Shown here: in pieces, positions 17,897 through 27,216 of the stretch | Layout of the letters: each line of letters opens with the position of its first letter | Numbering within the stretch: position 1 is the stretch's first letter | From: Sphingopyxis macrogoltabida | GTDB lineage: Bacteria; Pseudomonadota; Alphaproteobacteria; Sphingomonadales; Sphingomonadaceae | NCBI RefSeq assembly: GCF_001314325.1 | Contig: NZ_CP009430.1 | Span: 310,001 to 374,000, forward strand | Direction of reading: 5' to 3' | Length of the DNA stretch: 64,000 nt | Notes under the pieces: model-generated | What the model was told of the DNA's origin: nothing | Database searches by the model: none | What the model saw: only the letters and a program-made list of their open reading frames with translations | Position numbers and translations under genes: made by a program

Positions 17897-19254
17897 TCGG
17901 CAGCCTCCAGGGCCTGCTCGGCAGAGCGTTCCTGTCCCTCGCGCAATTGGCGCAGCCAGTTGCGGTGCTGGTTGAGGAACAGCCCCTCGTCCTGGAGTTG
18001 CGTCCCGCAAAATTGCGGCTCGAACCCCAGAGCGCGCGCACGCTCGTCGGCGCCGACGATGACATTGCGCGCGCCGCGCGATACGTCGCTCCACTCGGCG
18101 TCATTGGCCTGGAACCCGGCTTGCGTCGCGTTGAACGCCGCGAGATCGTCGGGCGTCGCGAGCCCTGAGGCGTTGAAGAAATCCTCATACTGGCGGATGC
18201 GCTTCGGCCGGATCGCCGGATCTTCGCTCTTCGGTGCGAATGCGAAGGCCTTTACCTCGGTCTTGCTGAGCGACAGCGGACGGAAAGTACGGATCTGGCT
18301 GCTCATCTGGTCCATCAAGAAGAGGTTCGGGAAGATGAAGAGGTTGCGCCAAGTGTGCGTCATCCAGTGCGCGCGCTCTTCTCCATATTTCGCGACATAC
18401 AGGTCGCGCTTGGCGTAGGACGGCCGCACCTCTGGATTGGGAAGCTCGTTCCATAGAACGGCATGGCCGTTCTCAAAGGCATAATAGCCGCCCGGCAGGT
18501 TGCTGAAGCCCGCGACATCGACCGGCTCGACCACGTCATTGTCCGCGGCGATACGGGCCCGGTTCTTGGTCGTGAGCACATAATTGCCGTGGATCATCCC
18601 GACATGATAGCCGTCGACGCCATTCTCGGCCTGGAGCTTCCAGTTACCGTCATACGTGTAGGTTTGCGGCCCCGGGATCAGTTCGATCTCGCCATTGTCG
18701 TCCTGGTCGACGATCAGGTCGATGAAGGCCTTCGCCGCCCCGAGATAATCCTCAAGCGACTGCACGTCGGCGCGAAGACTGCCGAAAATGAACCCGCGAT
18801 AGCTTTCGACGCGCGGAAGGCGCTGCAGGCCAAGCGCACTCTTGTCAAAGGCATCGGTATAGCCTGCCTCCATCACGTCGCCGCAGCTCACCAGGCGGCC
18901 GGTGTTCGAATAGCTCCAGCCGTGGAACGGGCAGATGAAGAGCTTCTTGTTACCGCACCTCCGCAATTCGACGGTGGCGCCGCGGTGCTGGCAGGCGTTG
19001 AGGAAGGCGCCGATCTCGCCCTCCTTGTCGCGGGTGATGATGATCGGCTGACGGCCGATATGGCCGGTGAAGAAATCGTTGGGCTTCGGGAGCTGGCTCT
19101 CGTGCGCGAGATAGACCCAGTTGCCTGCGAAGATATGCTCGAGTTCGAGGTCGAAGATGCGCTCGTCGGTGAACATCCGCCGGTTTATCCGGAACAGGCC
19201 CTCTGCCTCATTCTCATCGAGAAGCCCGTCCAGCAGGTCCTGATTAGCTGCCAT
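17893..19254 (-). CDS. Rieske dioxygenase alpha subunit, benzoate/toluate dioxygenase-like
   Basis: A 453-residue oxygenase subunit, the usual length for BenA-type enzymes. The Rieske centre is CQHRG (Cys88, His90) and CPFHGW (Cys108, His111). The mononuclear site is AENGVDGYHVGMIH, with Asp214, His217 and His222. The start ATG lies behind AGGAGAGGGA; the longer open frame would run into the regulatory region. It is divergent from a GntR gene. The BenA-like type suggests 1,2-dihydroxylation of a benzoate, but neither a BenC reductase nor a clear BenD partner is adjacent, so substrate and electron donor are open. Confidence 0.92.
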   Translation of the reverse strand: MAANQDLLDGLLDENEAEGLFRINRRMFTDERIFDLELEHIFAGNWVYLAHESQLPKPNDFFTGHIGRQPIIITRDKEGEIGAFLNACQHRGATVELRRCGNKKLFICPFHGWSYSNTGRLVSCGDVMEAGYTDAFDKSALGLQRLPRVESYRGFIFGSLRADVQSLEDYLGAAKAFIDLIVDQDDNGEIELIPGPQTYTYDGNWKLQAENGVDGYHVGMIHGNYVLTTKNRARIAADNDVVEPVDVAGFSNLPGGYYAFENGHAVLWNELPNPEVRPSYAKRDLYVAKYGEERAHWMTHTWRNLFIFPNLFLMDQMSSQIRTFRPLSLSKTEVKAFAFAPKSEDPAIRPKRIRQYEDFFNASGLATPDDLAAFNATQAGFQANDAEWSDVSRGARNVIVGADERARALGFEPQFCGTQLQDEGLFLNQHRNWLRQLREGQERSAEQALEAAE

Positions 19255-19563
19255 GCCCACAATCCCTCTCCTGCGCCCGCATTCCATGGCGGGCTTTCCT
19301 GACATGTAACATGACACCCGAAGCGATGGCAATATGGCTGATGTTTCAATTAACATACTGAATTATATCATCTTACTGCGAATTGATGGCGAATCACGCC
19401 GCGCTATGTAGCATGCCAACTGATCGATGATTCGCGATTGATAACCGTTCTCAATAGCCTTATCTCTCTGATATATAGTCCTTTATATGCGTCAAATTGC
19501 CGATTGACGTAACATGCTACCCCCGTCATAGTCCGAGGCAACAAGAGCAGAGGAGAGGCGACC
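19255..19563. promoter_or_regulatory. divergent control region between the second Rieske operon and the GntR gene
   Basis: An AT-rich 309-base gap with no gene. It holds ATGTAACATG (19304-19313), TGTAGCATG (19407-19415) and the near-palindrome GTAACATGCTAC (19509-19520), all variants of TGTA(A/G)CATG. The first is the exact complement of CATGTTACAT at 7823-7832. The spacing suggests several operators for the divergently encoded GntR regulator, on itself and on the Rieske genes. Confidence 0.65.
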
Positions 19564-20292
19564 ATGGGTCAGGCACGTCGCAACGAGCGCGAGACCTTCT
19601 TTCCCGTCGAACTGGTGAGCCAGGGGACGGTCGCAGATCCGTCCGGCAAGGCGGGCCGTATCGCCAACGAAATCGAGCGGCGAATGATGGTCGGCGAATA
19701 TAAGTTCGGCGAAACCCTCTCAGCGACACAGCTCGCGCGGCAGTTCGATACCAGCCGTCAGCCGGTCAGCGCCGCCCTTGCCCATCTGCGCAGCAGCGGC
19801 TTCGTCGAGGTGCTGCCCCAGGTGGGTTACCGGGTGGTCTCGCCATCCGCGACGGAGATCAGCGACTTTTTCGTCGCGCTCGCCAAGCTCGAAGCCGCGG
19901 CCGCCGCATTCGCCGCCCGCCGCTATGAGGGAGACGAGGCCGATCAGCTCGTCACCATCGCCGAACGGGGTGATCCCAATTCGCTGGAAACAACCGCCCA
20001 GCGTCAGGGCTATGTGGCAAACCTCAACGACTATCAGCGGATGCTGTGGACCATGGCACGCTCCCCTGCCCTCGACGGCCGGGTCTCCGGGATGCGCCGC
20101 CTTGCCAGCTTCTATCTCTGGCAGGGGATGACCACCTTGGTACCGCCCTCGGCGCATCTCCTCATCATGGAGCGCGCCGAAATCGCGCGCGCCATCAAGG
20201 CACGCGACGTGACGCGCGCCGAAATCCTCATGGAAAAGCATGTGGCGCACAAGCCGCATCTCAACGGGTTCCTGTTGAACAACGCCACCTGA
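19564..20292 (+). CDS. GntR-family (FadR/FCD type) transcriptional regulator
   Basis: A 242-residue regulator with an N-terminal winged helix (AGRIANEIERRMMVGEYKFG through PQVGYRVVSPS, about residues 29-93) and an alpha-helical FCD-type ligand domain. The start ATG lies behind GAGGAGAGGCGACC. Divergent transcription from the second Rieske pair, and repeated TGTARCATG boxes between them, suggest it controls that operon and itself. The ligand is unknown. Confidence 0.9.
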   Translation: MGQARRNERETFFPVELVSQGTVADPSGKAGRIANEIERRMMVGEYKFGETLSATQLARQFDTSRQPVSAALAHLRSSGFVEVLPQVGYRVVSPSATEISDFFVALAKLEAAAAAFAARRYEGDEADQLVTIAERGDPNSLETTAQRQGYVANLNDYQRMLWTMARSPALDGRVSGMRRLASFYLWQGMTTLVPPSAHLLIMERAEIARAIKARDVTRAEILMEKHVAHKPHLNGFLLNNAT

Positions 20293-20370
20293 AACCAGCC
20301 CGCCGACGCGGGCAATCACATCTGCCGAGACCCTGGGGAAACGGGGCCGGTGTTGGAGGGGAGAGAGAAT

Positions 20371-22554
20371 ATGAAGCGACTGCGTTTTTGCGCCCTGCTG
20401 CTGGCGGGCGTCTCGCCCGCTGCCGTCCACGCACAGGACGGCACCCCGTCAAATCCGGCCGAAACGGCTCCGCAGGAGCAGGCGACGTCGAGCGGCGGCC
20501 TTGAAGACATCGTCGTCACGGCGACCCGCCGCGAGGAACGCCTTCAGGACATCCCGGTCGCGGTCACCGCCGTGACGGGAGATTCGATCGCGACCGCCGG
20601 CATCCAGGACATCCGAAGTCTGACGCAGGTCGTGCCGGGCTTCTTCGGCGGCAAGAATATCGGCCTTTTCCTTCCGGTCATTCGCGGCGTTGGCTCGTCG
20701 AGCGTGTCGGCCGCGGACGAGGCCAATGTCGCGACTTATATCGACGGCGTCTATCAGCCCGATCCCTTCTCGACCTATGTCGACCTCGCCGAGGTCGAGC
20801 GGGTCGAGGTGCTGCGCGGTCCGCAAGGCACCGTCTTCGGACGCAATGCAACCGGCGGCCTCATCAACATCATCACGCCCGATCCGTCCTTCGATGCGCG
20901 CGGCAGCCTCTCGGGCCGCCTTGGCTTCCTGCGCAACAACTCGATGGACTATGACATTCGCGGCTATGCGACGGGCGGGCTCAGCGACACGCTCGCGATG
21001 GACATCTCGGGGGTCTATCGCAAGACCGAGGACTATATCCTGGACCTCGTTCGCGGCGGAAAGCTCGGCGGCATCGAGGTGGTGAATGTGCGCAGCAAGC
21101 TGCTGTGGCAGCCGAGCGACAGCGCCCGCATCGTGCTCACCGGCGAAATCACCGACCAGAACAGCACCACCAACGCGACCCAGCCGCTGAATGACAACAC
21201 CGCCGGCCGCCGCTTCGCAGGCGTGATCCTGCCGACGGGCCCCTGGCAGACGTCGGTGGACTCGCTGCCGCAGCTCGACTTCCGCCGCTACAATCTCGCA
21301 CTCCGCACCAAGTTCGAACTCGGCGCGGTGAACCTCGAGACGACCTCGGGCTATATGCACAACAAGACGCTGCAGAGCACCGACTCAGACGCGTCGAACA
21401 TTCTTCTCGGCATCGTCTCGGCGACCGAGCCCGATATCACCACCGAGTCCTTCAGCCAGGAAATCCGCCTGCTCTCGGCTAACCCGGGCCGCTTCCAATG
21501 GCTGCTCGGCGCCTATGGCTTCTGGCTCGACGCGAGCGCCGGCATCCGCATCATCTCGCGCCCCGGCGGCCCGGGCACGACGCAGACATCGACGCTGCTC
21601 AGCCCCGAACTCGCCACCGAATCCTATTCGGGCTTCGGCGAGGGTACCTACGAGATTGTCGACAAGCTCTTCCTGACCGGCGGGCTTCGCTACACCTGGG
21701 AGAAGCGCAAGTTCACCCAGGTCGTGAACGGCAACAACCTCTTCGGCGAAACCAGCCAGTCCTTCGACCGCGTCACCTATCGCATCGCGCTGCGCTACGA
21801 ATTCGCGGACGACGCGAATGTCTATGCGAGCTACGGCACGGGCTACAAGAGCGGGGTGTACAACTATACGTCCACCACCCCGACAGCGGTCGCGCCAGAG
21901 ACGATCGACTCCTTCGAAGTCGGCATCAAGGCGGACCCGCTGAGCTGGCTGCGCACCAACCTTTCGCTCTATTATTATGATTATCAGAACCTCCAGGTTC
22001 TCGCGCGCGCGCCGACCGGAAACACCTTCATCCTCCAGAATGCCGCGAGCGCCGAAGTCTATGGCGGCGAACTCGAAGTCACCGCGGCGGTGACCGATGA
22101 CCTGACCATCCGGGCGTCGGGCGCCTTCACCCATGCGGACTACAAGGATTTCCCGCTTGCGCAGGGGTTCATCCCCCTCCCCACCGGCGGCAATACGCCC
22201 GTGTCGGAAGACGCGTCGGGCAACCAGATGACCCGCTCGCCGCGCACCAGCTTCAACCTCGGGTTCAACTGGGGCCGCGATATCGGCTCGGGCCGGATCG
22301 GCGTGTCGGGCAATTTCTATCACAGCTCGCGCGTCTATTTCGACTTCGCCAACCGCTTCTCGCAAAAACCCTATAGCTTGCTCAGCGGCGAGTTGAGCTG
22401 GACCGCCTCGAACGAAAATCTGCGGTTCACGCTTTGGGCAACCAATCTCACTAACGAGAGGGTGTTCCGCGAAATTCGCAACGGCCCTCTCACCACCGAC
22501 GTCACCTACGAGACGCCGCGCCGTGTCGGTGTCGGGGCCTCCGTGAAATTCTAA
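20371..22554 (+). CDS. TonB-dependent outer-membrane receptor
   Basis: A 727-residue receptor with signal peptide (MKRLRFCALLLAG... ending VHAQ), a TonB-box region DIVVTATRREERLQD, a plug with LRGPQGTVFGRNATGG, and a barrel ending in GVGASVKF. The start ATG is preceded by GGAGGGGAGAGA. It is the second receptor of the island and differs in sequence from the first, so the two may serve different substrates. It is followed by a strong hairpin. Confidence 0.93.
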   Translation: MKRLRFCALLLAGVSPAAVHAQDGTPSNPAETAPQEQATSSGGLEDIVVTATRREERLQDIPVAVTAVTGDSIATAGIQDIRSLTQVVPGFFGGKNIGLFLPVIRGVGSSSVSAADEANVATYIDGVYQPDPFSTYVDLAEVERVEVLRGPQGTVFGRNATGGLINIITPDPSFDARGSLSGRLGFLRNNSMDYDIRGYATGGLSDTLAMDISGVYRKTEDYILDLVRGGKLGGIEVVNVRSKLLWQPSDSARIVLTGEITDQNSTTNATQPLNDNTAGRRFAGVILPTGPWQTSVDSLPQLDFRRYNLALRTKFELGAVNLETTSGYMHNKTLQSTDSDASNILLGIVSATEPDITTESFSQEIRLLSANPGRFQWLLGAYGFWLDASAGIRIISRPGGPGTTQTSTLLSPELATESYSGFGEGTYEIVDKLFLTGGLRYTWEKRKFTQVVNGNNLFGETSQSFDRVTYRIALRYEFADDANVYASYGTGYKSGVYNYTSTTPTAVAPETIDSFEVGIKADPLSWLRTNLSLYYYDYQNLQVLARAPTGNTFILQNAASAEVYGGELEVTAAVTDDLTIRASGAFTHADYKDFPLAQGFIPLPTGGNTPVSEDASGNQMTRSPRTSFNLGFNWGRDIGSGRIGVSGNFYHSSRVYFDFANRFSQKPYSLLSGELSWTASNENLRFTLWATNLTNERVFREIRNGPLTTDVTYETPRRVGVGASVKF

Positions 22555-22564
22555 AAAGGGGCGC

Positions 22565-22598
22565 GCCGGCCCCGGCGGTGCGGACCGCCGGGGCCGGC
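22565..22598 (+). terminator. GC-rich terminator-like hairpin after the second TonB receptor
   Basis: A perfect 14-bp stem (22565-22578 with 22585-22598) and six-base loop lie right after the receptor stop. No T-run follows, so it may slow or protect the transcript end rather than be a classical terminator. Confidence 0.55.
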
Positions 22599-22632
22599 GT
22601 CATCGATCGAGAGCAGGAGCGAAAGACGCAGC

Positions 22633-23472
22633 ATGAGGTTTGAGGGTCAGGTAGCAGTGGTAACCGGCGGTGCCGCCGGCATCGGCCGTTCGCTCGTGCT
22701 CAAGCTCGCGGCCGAAGGCGGCCGTCCGGTGATTGCCGATGTCGACGAGGCTGGAGGTCAAGCGCTTGTCGAAGCCGTCGCGGCGGCGGGCGGACAGGCC
22801 CTCTTCAAACGCACAGATATTCTGGTCGAGACCGATATCGCCTGCGCGATCGCCGCTGCCGAGGAGAAGTTCGGCCGCCTCGATCTCTTGTTCAACAACG
22901 CCGGCGTGCCGCGAACAATCGCGCCCGACAGCGAGATCGCCGACATGACGGCGGACAAGTGGCGGTTGACGCTCGACGCACACCTCACCAGCGCGATGCT
23001 CGGCTGCCGCTACGCGATCCCGGCCATGATCCGAGCGAGAGGCGGCGCGATCGTCAACACGTCGTCCGCCAGTGCGCTTGCCGCGACTATGGATCTATCC
23101 GCTTACAGCGCTGCGAAGGCCGGCCTCCACGCCCTCACGCGCGAGGTCGCCGTCACCTATGGCCGCGACAATATCCGGTGCAACGCGGTCGTGCCGGGCG
23201 CGGTCATGACGGAGCGCGGACGTGCAACGCTTCCTCCCGACATCATCCGCCTTTTTGCCGAGGAGACCCCGCTCCAGCGGCTCGCGTCGCCCGACAATAT
23301 CGCCGACATCGCGCTCTTCCTTGCGTCGGATGCGGCCGCGATGGTTACAGGCCAGGCGCTCCTCGCTGATGGCGGAATGATGAGCAAACTCCCCTACTGG
23401 CTGCCAAAGATGCGCGAAAGCCGCGGCGCGAGGTTCGACGCCACCACCTATTCGCCGGAGCGCGACGACTAA
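22633..23472 (+). CDS. SDR-family dehydrogenase
   Basis: A 279-residue short-chain dehydrogenase with TGGAAGIG (11-18), NNAG (88-91) and the Tyr158-x3-Lys162 catalytic pair (YSAAK). The ring-cleaving dioxygenase gene follows after 35 bases. It could be the diol dehydrogenase partner of the second Rieske oxygenase, although it is read in the opposite direction from those genes. Substrate not determined. Confidence 0.87.
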   Translation: MRFEGQVAVVTGGAAGIGRSLVLKLAAEGGRPVIADVDEAGGQALVEAVAAAGGQALFKRTDILVETDIACAIAAAEEKFGRLDLLFNNAGVPRTIAPDSEIADMTADKWRLTLDAHLTSAMLGCRYAIPAMIRARGGAIVNTSSASALAATMDLSAYSAAKAGLHALTREVAVTYGRDNIRCNAVVPGAVMTERGRATLPPDIIRLFAEETPLQRLASPDNIADIALFLASDAAAMVTGQALLADGGMMSKLPYWLPKMRESRGARFDATTYSPERDD

Positions 23473-23507
23473 AGCGACAGACCAGAGATAAGCAGAATGG
23501 GACTGAT

Positions 23508-24395
23508 ATGAGCAGCGTTACCGAACTTGGATATGTCGGCCTCAACGTCACCGACGCGGAGGCGTGGAAGCGCTTCGGCGCCGACGTGATCGGCCTTGAA
23601 CTCGTCGAGGGCGAGGAAGCGGACCGCTTCTATTTCCGGATGGACTATTGGCACCACCGCTTCGTTATCCATCCGGGCGAGACCGACGACATCGCCTATG
23701 CCGGCTGGCGCGTCGCCGACGAGGAAGCGATGCAGGCGATCCTCGACCGGCTCGACGCGGCGGGCCACAGCTATCGCCGCGCGACGCCCGAGGAAGCGGC
23801 CGAGCGCCGGGTGCTGGGCCTTGTCAAGGTTAAGGACCCGAGCGGAAACCCCGTCGAACTCTTCTACGCGCCGCTCATCGAGGTGCACCTGCCCTTCCAC
23901 CCCGGGCGCCGCATGCATGGAAAGTTCGTCACGGGAAGCGAAGGCATCGGCCATATCCTGATCCAGGCCGATGATCCCGCAGCGTCACACCGCTTCTACT
24001 CGCTTCTCGGACTCAAGGGCGCGATCCAATATCATCTGCAGTCGCCCAAAGGCACGGTCTATCCGGTGTTCATGCACTGCAACGACCGCCAGCATTCGCT
24101 CGCCTTCGGCGTCAACGGGCCGTCGCGACTCAACCACATGATGCTCGAATATCGCGAACTCGACGACCTCGGGCTCGCCCACGACATCGTCAGGGCGCAG
24201 GGCATCGACGTTGCCCTGCAGCTTGGCAAGCATTCGAACGACGAGGCCCTGACCTTCTATTTCATGACGCCGTCCGGCTGGGCCATGGAACTCGGCTGGG
24301 GCGGCGGGAAGTCCTTCGCGCAGCAGCAATATCACCTCCGCGACATCTTCGGCCACGGGATCGAGAAGTCCGGCAACATGGACGTCGAGCTATAA
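23508..24395 (+). CDS. BphC-like extradiol dioxygenase (VOC family)
   Basis: A 295-residue two-domain type I extradiol dioxygenase. Metal ligands are His149 (GIGHIL), His210 (LNHMML) and Glu261 (AMELGWG), close to the spacing in BphC, and GKHSNDEALTFYFMTPSG matches the family signature. It is the second ring-cleavage enzyme of the island and should act on a catechol, probably bulky or substituted, made by the second oxygenase set. The exact catechol is inferred only by context. Confidence 0.92.
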   Translation: MSSVTELGYVGLNVTDAEAWKRFGADVIGLELVEGEEADRFYFRMDYWHHRFVIHPGETDDIAYAGWRVADEEAMQAILDRLDAAGHSYRRATPEEAAERRVLGLVKVKDPSGNPVELFYAPLIEVHLPFHPGRRMHGKFVTGSEGIGHILIQADDPAASHRFYSLLGLKGAIQYHLQSPKGTVYPVFMHCNDRQHSLAFGVNGPSRLNHMMLEYRELDDLGLAHDIVRAQGIDVALQLGKHSNDEALTFYFMTPSGWAMELGWGGGKSFAQQQYHLRDIFGHGIEKSGNMDVEL

Positions 24396-24437
24396 TCTTG
24401 CGCCGCACTGCGCTTCGGCACCGAACGGCACGATAAT

Positions 24438-25190
24438 ATGGCAACGGCTCATGTCGCGGCCAAGCCTGTTGCGTCCCCTACGCAGCCGTCTTACTCCGTC
24501 GAGGTGAAACAGCTCAGCTTCGACATGTACCAATGGATGGGTTCCGAAGCGCAGGCGGCCTTCGAGCGCGCGGCAACGCGGATCGAGCGTCCGGCGGGCT
24601 CGCTCATCTACGCCGAGGGCGACGCCGGCGATACGATGTTCCGGATTGTCCGCGGGGCGGTGCGTCTGACTGTTCTGCGCGATGACGGACGCGAGCTGCT
24701 CTTCCAGATTTACCACCAGGGCGGGTGTTTCGGCACGAGCAGCGTGATCGATGGCGGGCAGCGACCGCAGACCGCCGAGGCCTATGAGGACTGCGAACTT
24801 CAGGTCGTTACCAAAGCACAGATCGACGGCCTGCGCGCGGATCATCCCGATCTGGGCGACGCAATGCTTCGCCTGCTCAGTATGAATATGCGCCTGCTTA
24901 TTTCCTATTTTGCCGGCTCCAATCTCGACGGCATCGTCGCCTGGCTAGCCCAGCGGCTCGAAGAGGCCGCGCGTGCCTTCGGACGCGAGACCGAAGATGG
25001 CGTCCTCCTGACCCAGCCGCTGTCCCAGTCCGAGTTCGCCGCGATGGTCGGCACCTCGCGCCAGACCGTCAACAAGGCGTTGACCGAACTTCGTACGCGC
25101 GGCCTGGTCATCAATCATGGCCGCTACCTGCTCATCAAGGACATCGATCAGCTTCGCCGTTTCGGCGAACAAGGTCTCGGCCCTGGCTGA
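24438..25190 (+). CDS. Crp/Fnr-family transcriptional regulator
   Basis: A 250-residue protein with a cyclic-nucleotide-binding-like beta roll (SLIYAEGDAGDTMFRIVRGA...) and a C-terminal helix-turn-helix (QPLSQSEFAAMVGTSRQTVNKALTEL). There is no N-terminal cysteine set for an Fe-S cluster, so oxygen sensing as in Fnr is unlikely. It stands between the BphC-like gene and the CoA-thioester block. The palindrome CTGTC-N8-GACAG directly after it and before the oxidoreductase gene is one possible target. Confidence 0.9.
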   Translation: MATAHVAAKPVASPTQPSYSVEVKQLSFDMYQWMGSEAQAAFERAATRIERPAGSLIYAEGDAGDTMFRIVRGAVRLTVLRDDGRELLFQIYHQGGCFGTSSVIDGGQRPQTAEAYEDCELQVVTKAQIDGLRADHPDLGDAMLRLLSMNMRLLISYFAGSNLDGIVAWLAQRLEEAARAFGRETEDGVLLTQPLSQSEFAAMVGTSRQTVNKALTELRTRGLVINHGRYLLIKDIDQLRRFGEQGLGPG

Positions 25191-25207
25191 CCCGCCGGCC
25201 GCCCGCG

Positions 25208-25225
25208 CTGTCAACAGTTTGACAG
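25208..25225. promoter_or_regulatory. perfect palindrome upstream of the acyl-CoA dehydrogenase
   Basis: CTGTCAA-CAGT-TTGACAG is a perfect 7-bp inverted repeat with a 4-base spacer in the 220-base gap between the Crp/Fnr gene and the acyl-CoA dehydrogenase. Its outer parts match the palindrome at 13791-13808 (CTGTC-N8-GACAG). The rest of the gap holds no recognised gene. Confidence 0.55.
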
Positions 25226-25410
25226 ACAGGACCACGCGGATCGCGGATAGTTCGCTCCAACGATATGGAGAGGGACATGACGCAGAAGATGCGGCGCTGC
25301 GGGCAAGCTGCTGAGCCCGCACGGAGATGGCGGACGCTGCCCCCGCCGGTGATCTTCCGCGAGTGGACGCCACCCGCCTACGCAACGCGCGGTCAGCAAC
25401 GGTCCACCAT

Positions 25411-27198
25411 ATGTCACTGATCCTGTCCCGTGCCGACATCGATTTCCTGCTGTTCGACTGGCTCGACATCGATCGGCTCTCGTCCGAGCCGCTTTACGCC
25501 CACCTCGATCACGGGACTTATGCTGCGGTGATCGACCTGGCCGAGCGGCTCGCAACCGATGTTGTCGCGCCGGTCAACAAGCTCGCAGATCAGCGCGAAC
25601 CCGAGATGATGCCAGACGGAAGCGTCGTCATCCCGAAGGAGATCGGCGATGCCCTGGAGCAGGTTCGGCGATCCGGGCTCTTCGCCGCGGCGCAGCCATC
25701 CGAGCTTGGAGGCATGCAGCTGCCCTTCGTGGTCGAGAAAGCCGCCTTCGCGTGGATCCAGGCCGCGAGTCCCGCGGTGTCCGGCTATGTGCTGCTCACC
25801 ATGGCAGCCGCAAACCTGCTTATCGAGCACGGCACGCCGAAACAGGTGGAGACTTATGCCGTTCCGCTTCTCGCGGGCGAAAATTTCGGGACGATGTGTC
25901 TATCCGAACCGCAGGCGGGTTCGTCGCTGGGAGATGTCCGCACCAAGGCCATCGCTGATGGCGACGCCTATCGCTTGTTCGGGAACAAGATGTGGATCTC
26001 GGGCGGCGAGCATGCACTGAGCGGCTCGATCACCCACCTCGTTCTGGCGCGCATCGAAGGCGCGCCTCCCGGCGTAAAGGGGCTTTCGCTCTTCATCGTG
26101 CCGCGCGACCTCGAACAGGACGATGGGAGTCTTGTCCGCAACGATGTCAGTCTTGCCGGACTCAACCACAAGATGGGTCAGCGCGGTACCGTAAACACTC
26201 TCCTCAACTTCGGCGAGGGCCGGTATCTGCCCGGCGGGTCTGCGGGAGCCGTGGGTTATCTCATCGGCGCCGAGGGCGATGGTCTGCGCTACATGTTCAC
26301 GATGATGAACGAGGCGCGGATCGGCGTCGGCACAAGTGCTGCCGTCATCGGTTACACTGGCTATCTCCACGCGCTCGAATATGCCCGATCGCGTCCACAA
26401 GGGCGGGCGCTGCGCGACCGGGATCCCGATGCGCCGCAAATACCGATCATTGGCCACAGCGACGTGCGCTCGATGCTGCTGACCCAGAAGAGCTTTGTCG
26501 AGGGCGCGCTGGCTTTCAACCTCTACTGCGCATCGCTGGTCGATCGCATCCGCTGCGCCGACAAGGCAGAGGCGCGCGCGACCGGTCTTCTTCTCGACCT
26601 GCTGACCCCGATCGCCAAGAGCTGGCCGTCCAAATTTTGCCTCGAGGCCAACAGCCTCGCGATCCAGGTTCATGGCGGCTATGGGTACACGCGCGACTAT
26701 GATGTGGAGCAATTCTACCGCGACAACCGCCTGAACCCGATCCACGAGGGAACGCACGGTATTCAGGCGATTGACCTTCTCGGGAGGAAGGTGTCGATGG
26801 AGAATGGCGCCGCGTTCGCCTTGCTCCGCGACCAGATCGCCGGGACCGCCGCGAGAGCGGTCATTTGCGGTGGCGCGCTCGCCGAGCTTGCCCAAATTGT
26901 CGACGGCTTTCTCGCAGAGGTCGAAGAGGTGACACGGGTCCTCCTCGCAATTGGCGACAGCGAGGAGCGGCTGGCCAATGCGTCGCTCTATCTCGATGCG
27001 GTCGGCCATCTCGTCATTGCCTGGATCTGGCTCGAGTTGATGATCGCGAGCGAGGCCGGGGCCGACGCCTTTCACGACGGAAAGCGAACGGCGGGCCGCT
27101 TCTTCATCCGCCGCGAACTGCCCAAGATCGCGCCGCTTCTCGCAACGCTGCGCACCGTGGACCGCACCGCGCTAGACGCCTCACTCGAATGCTTCTGA
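25411..27198 (+). CDS. acyl-CoA dehydrogenase, large (about 600-residue) type
   Basis: A 595-residue FAD-dependent acyl-CoA dehydrogenase of the long subfamily with an extra C-terminal helical domain (DmdC/FadE-like). Visible are the FAD-binding CLSEPQAGSSLGD, KMWISGGEH, the helical domain QVHGGYGYTRDYDVEQFYRD and the region NPIHEGTHGIQAIDLLGRK. The start at MSLILSRADIDFLLFDW fits the family; a longer frame begins 28 codons earlier but neither start has a convincing ribosome site. It should oxidise an acyl-CoA intermediate, passing electrons to the ETF encoded further on. Confidence 0.88.
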   Translation: MSLILSRADIDFLLFDWLDIDRLSSEPLYAHLDHGTYAAVIDLAERLATDVVAPVNKLADQREPEMMPDGSVVIPKEIGDALEQVRRSGLFAAAQPSELGGMQLPFVVEKAAFAWIQAASPAVSGYVLLTMAAANLLIEHGTPKQVETYAVPLLAGENFGTMCLSEPQAGSSLGDVRTKAIADGDAYRLFGNKMWISGGEHALSGSITHLVLARIEGAPPGVKGLSLFIVPRDLEQDDGSLVRNDVSLAGLNHKMGQRGTVNTLLNFGEGRYLPGGSAGAVGYLIGAEGDGLRYMFTMMNEARIGVGTSAAVIGYTGYLHALEYARSRPQGRALRDRDPDAPQIPIIGHSDVRSMLLTQKSFVEGALAFNLYCASLVDRIRCADKAEARATGLLLDLLTPIAKSWPSKFCLEANSLAIQVHGGYGYTRDYDVEQFYRDNRLNPIHEGTHGIQAIDLLGRKVSMENGAAFALLRDQIAGTAARAVICGGALAELAQIVDGFLAEVEEVTRVLLAIGDSEERLANASLYLDAVGHLVIAWIWLELMIASEAGADAFHDGKRTAGRFFIRRELPKIAPLLATLRTVDRTALDASLECF

Positions 27199-27216
27199 CA
27201 TGAATGGGAGACACTG

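Noticed and set aside
17348..19254. second Rieske pair as a true BenAB benzoate dioxygenase
   Set aside because: Type and length fit, but no benC or benD follow and the operon ends in a terminator, so the substrate was left open.
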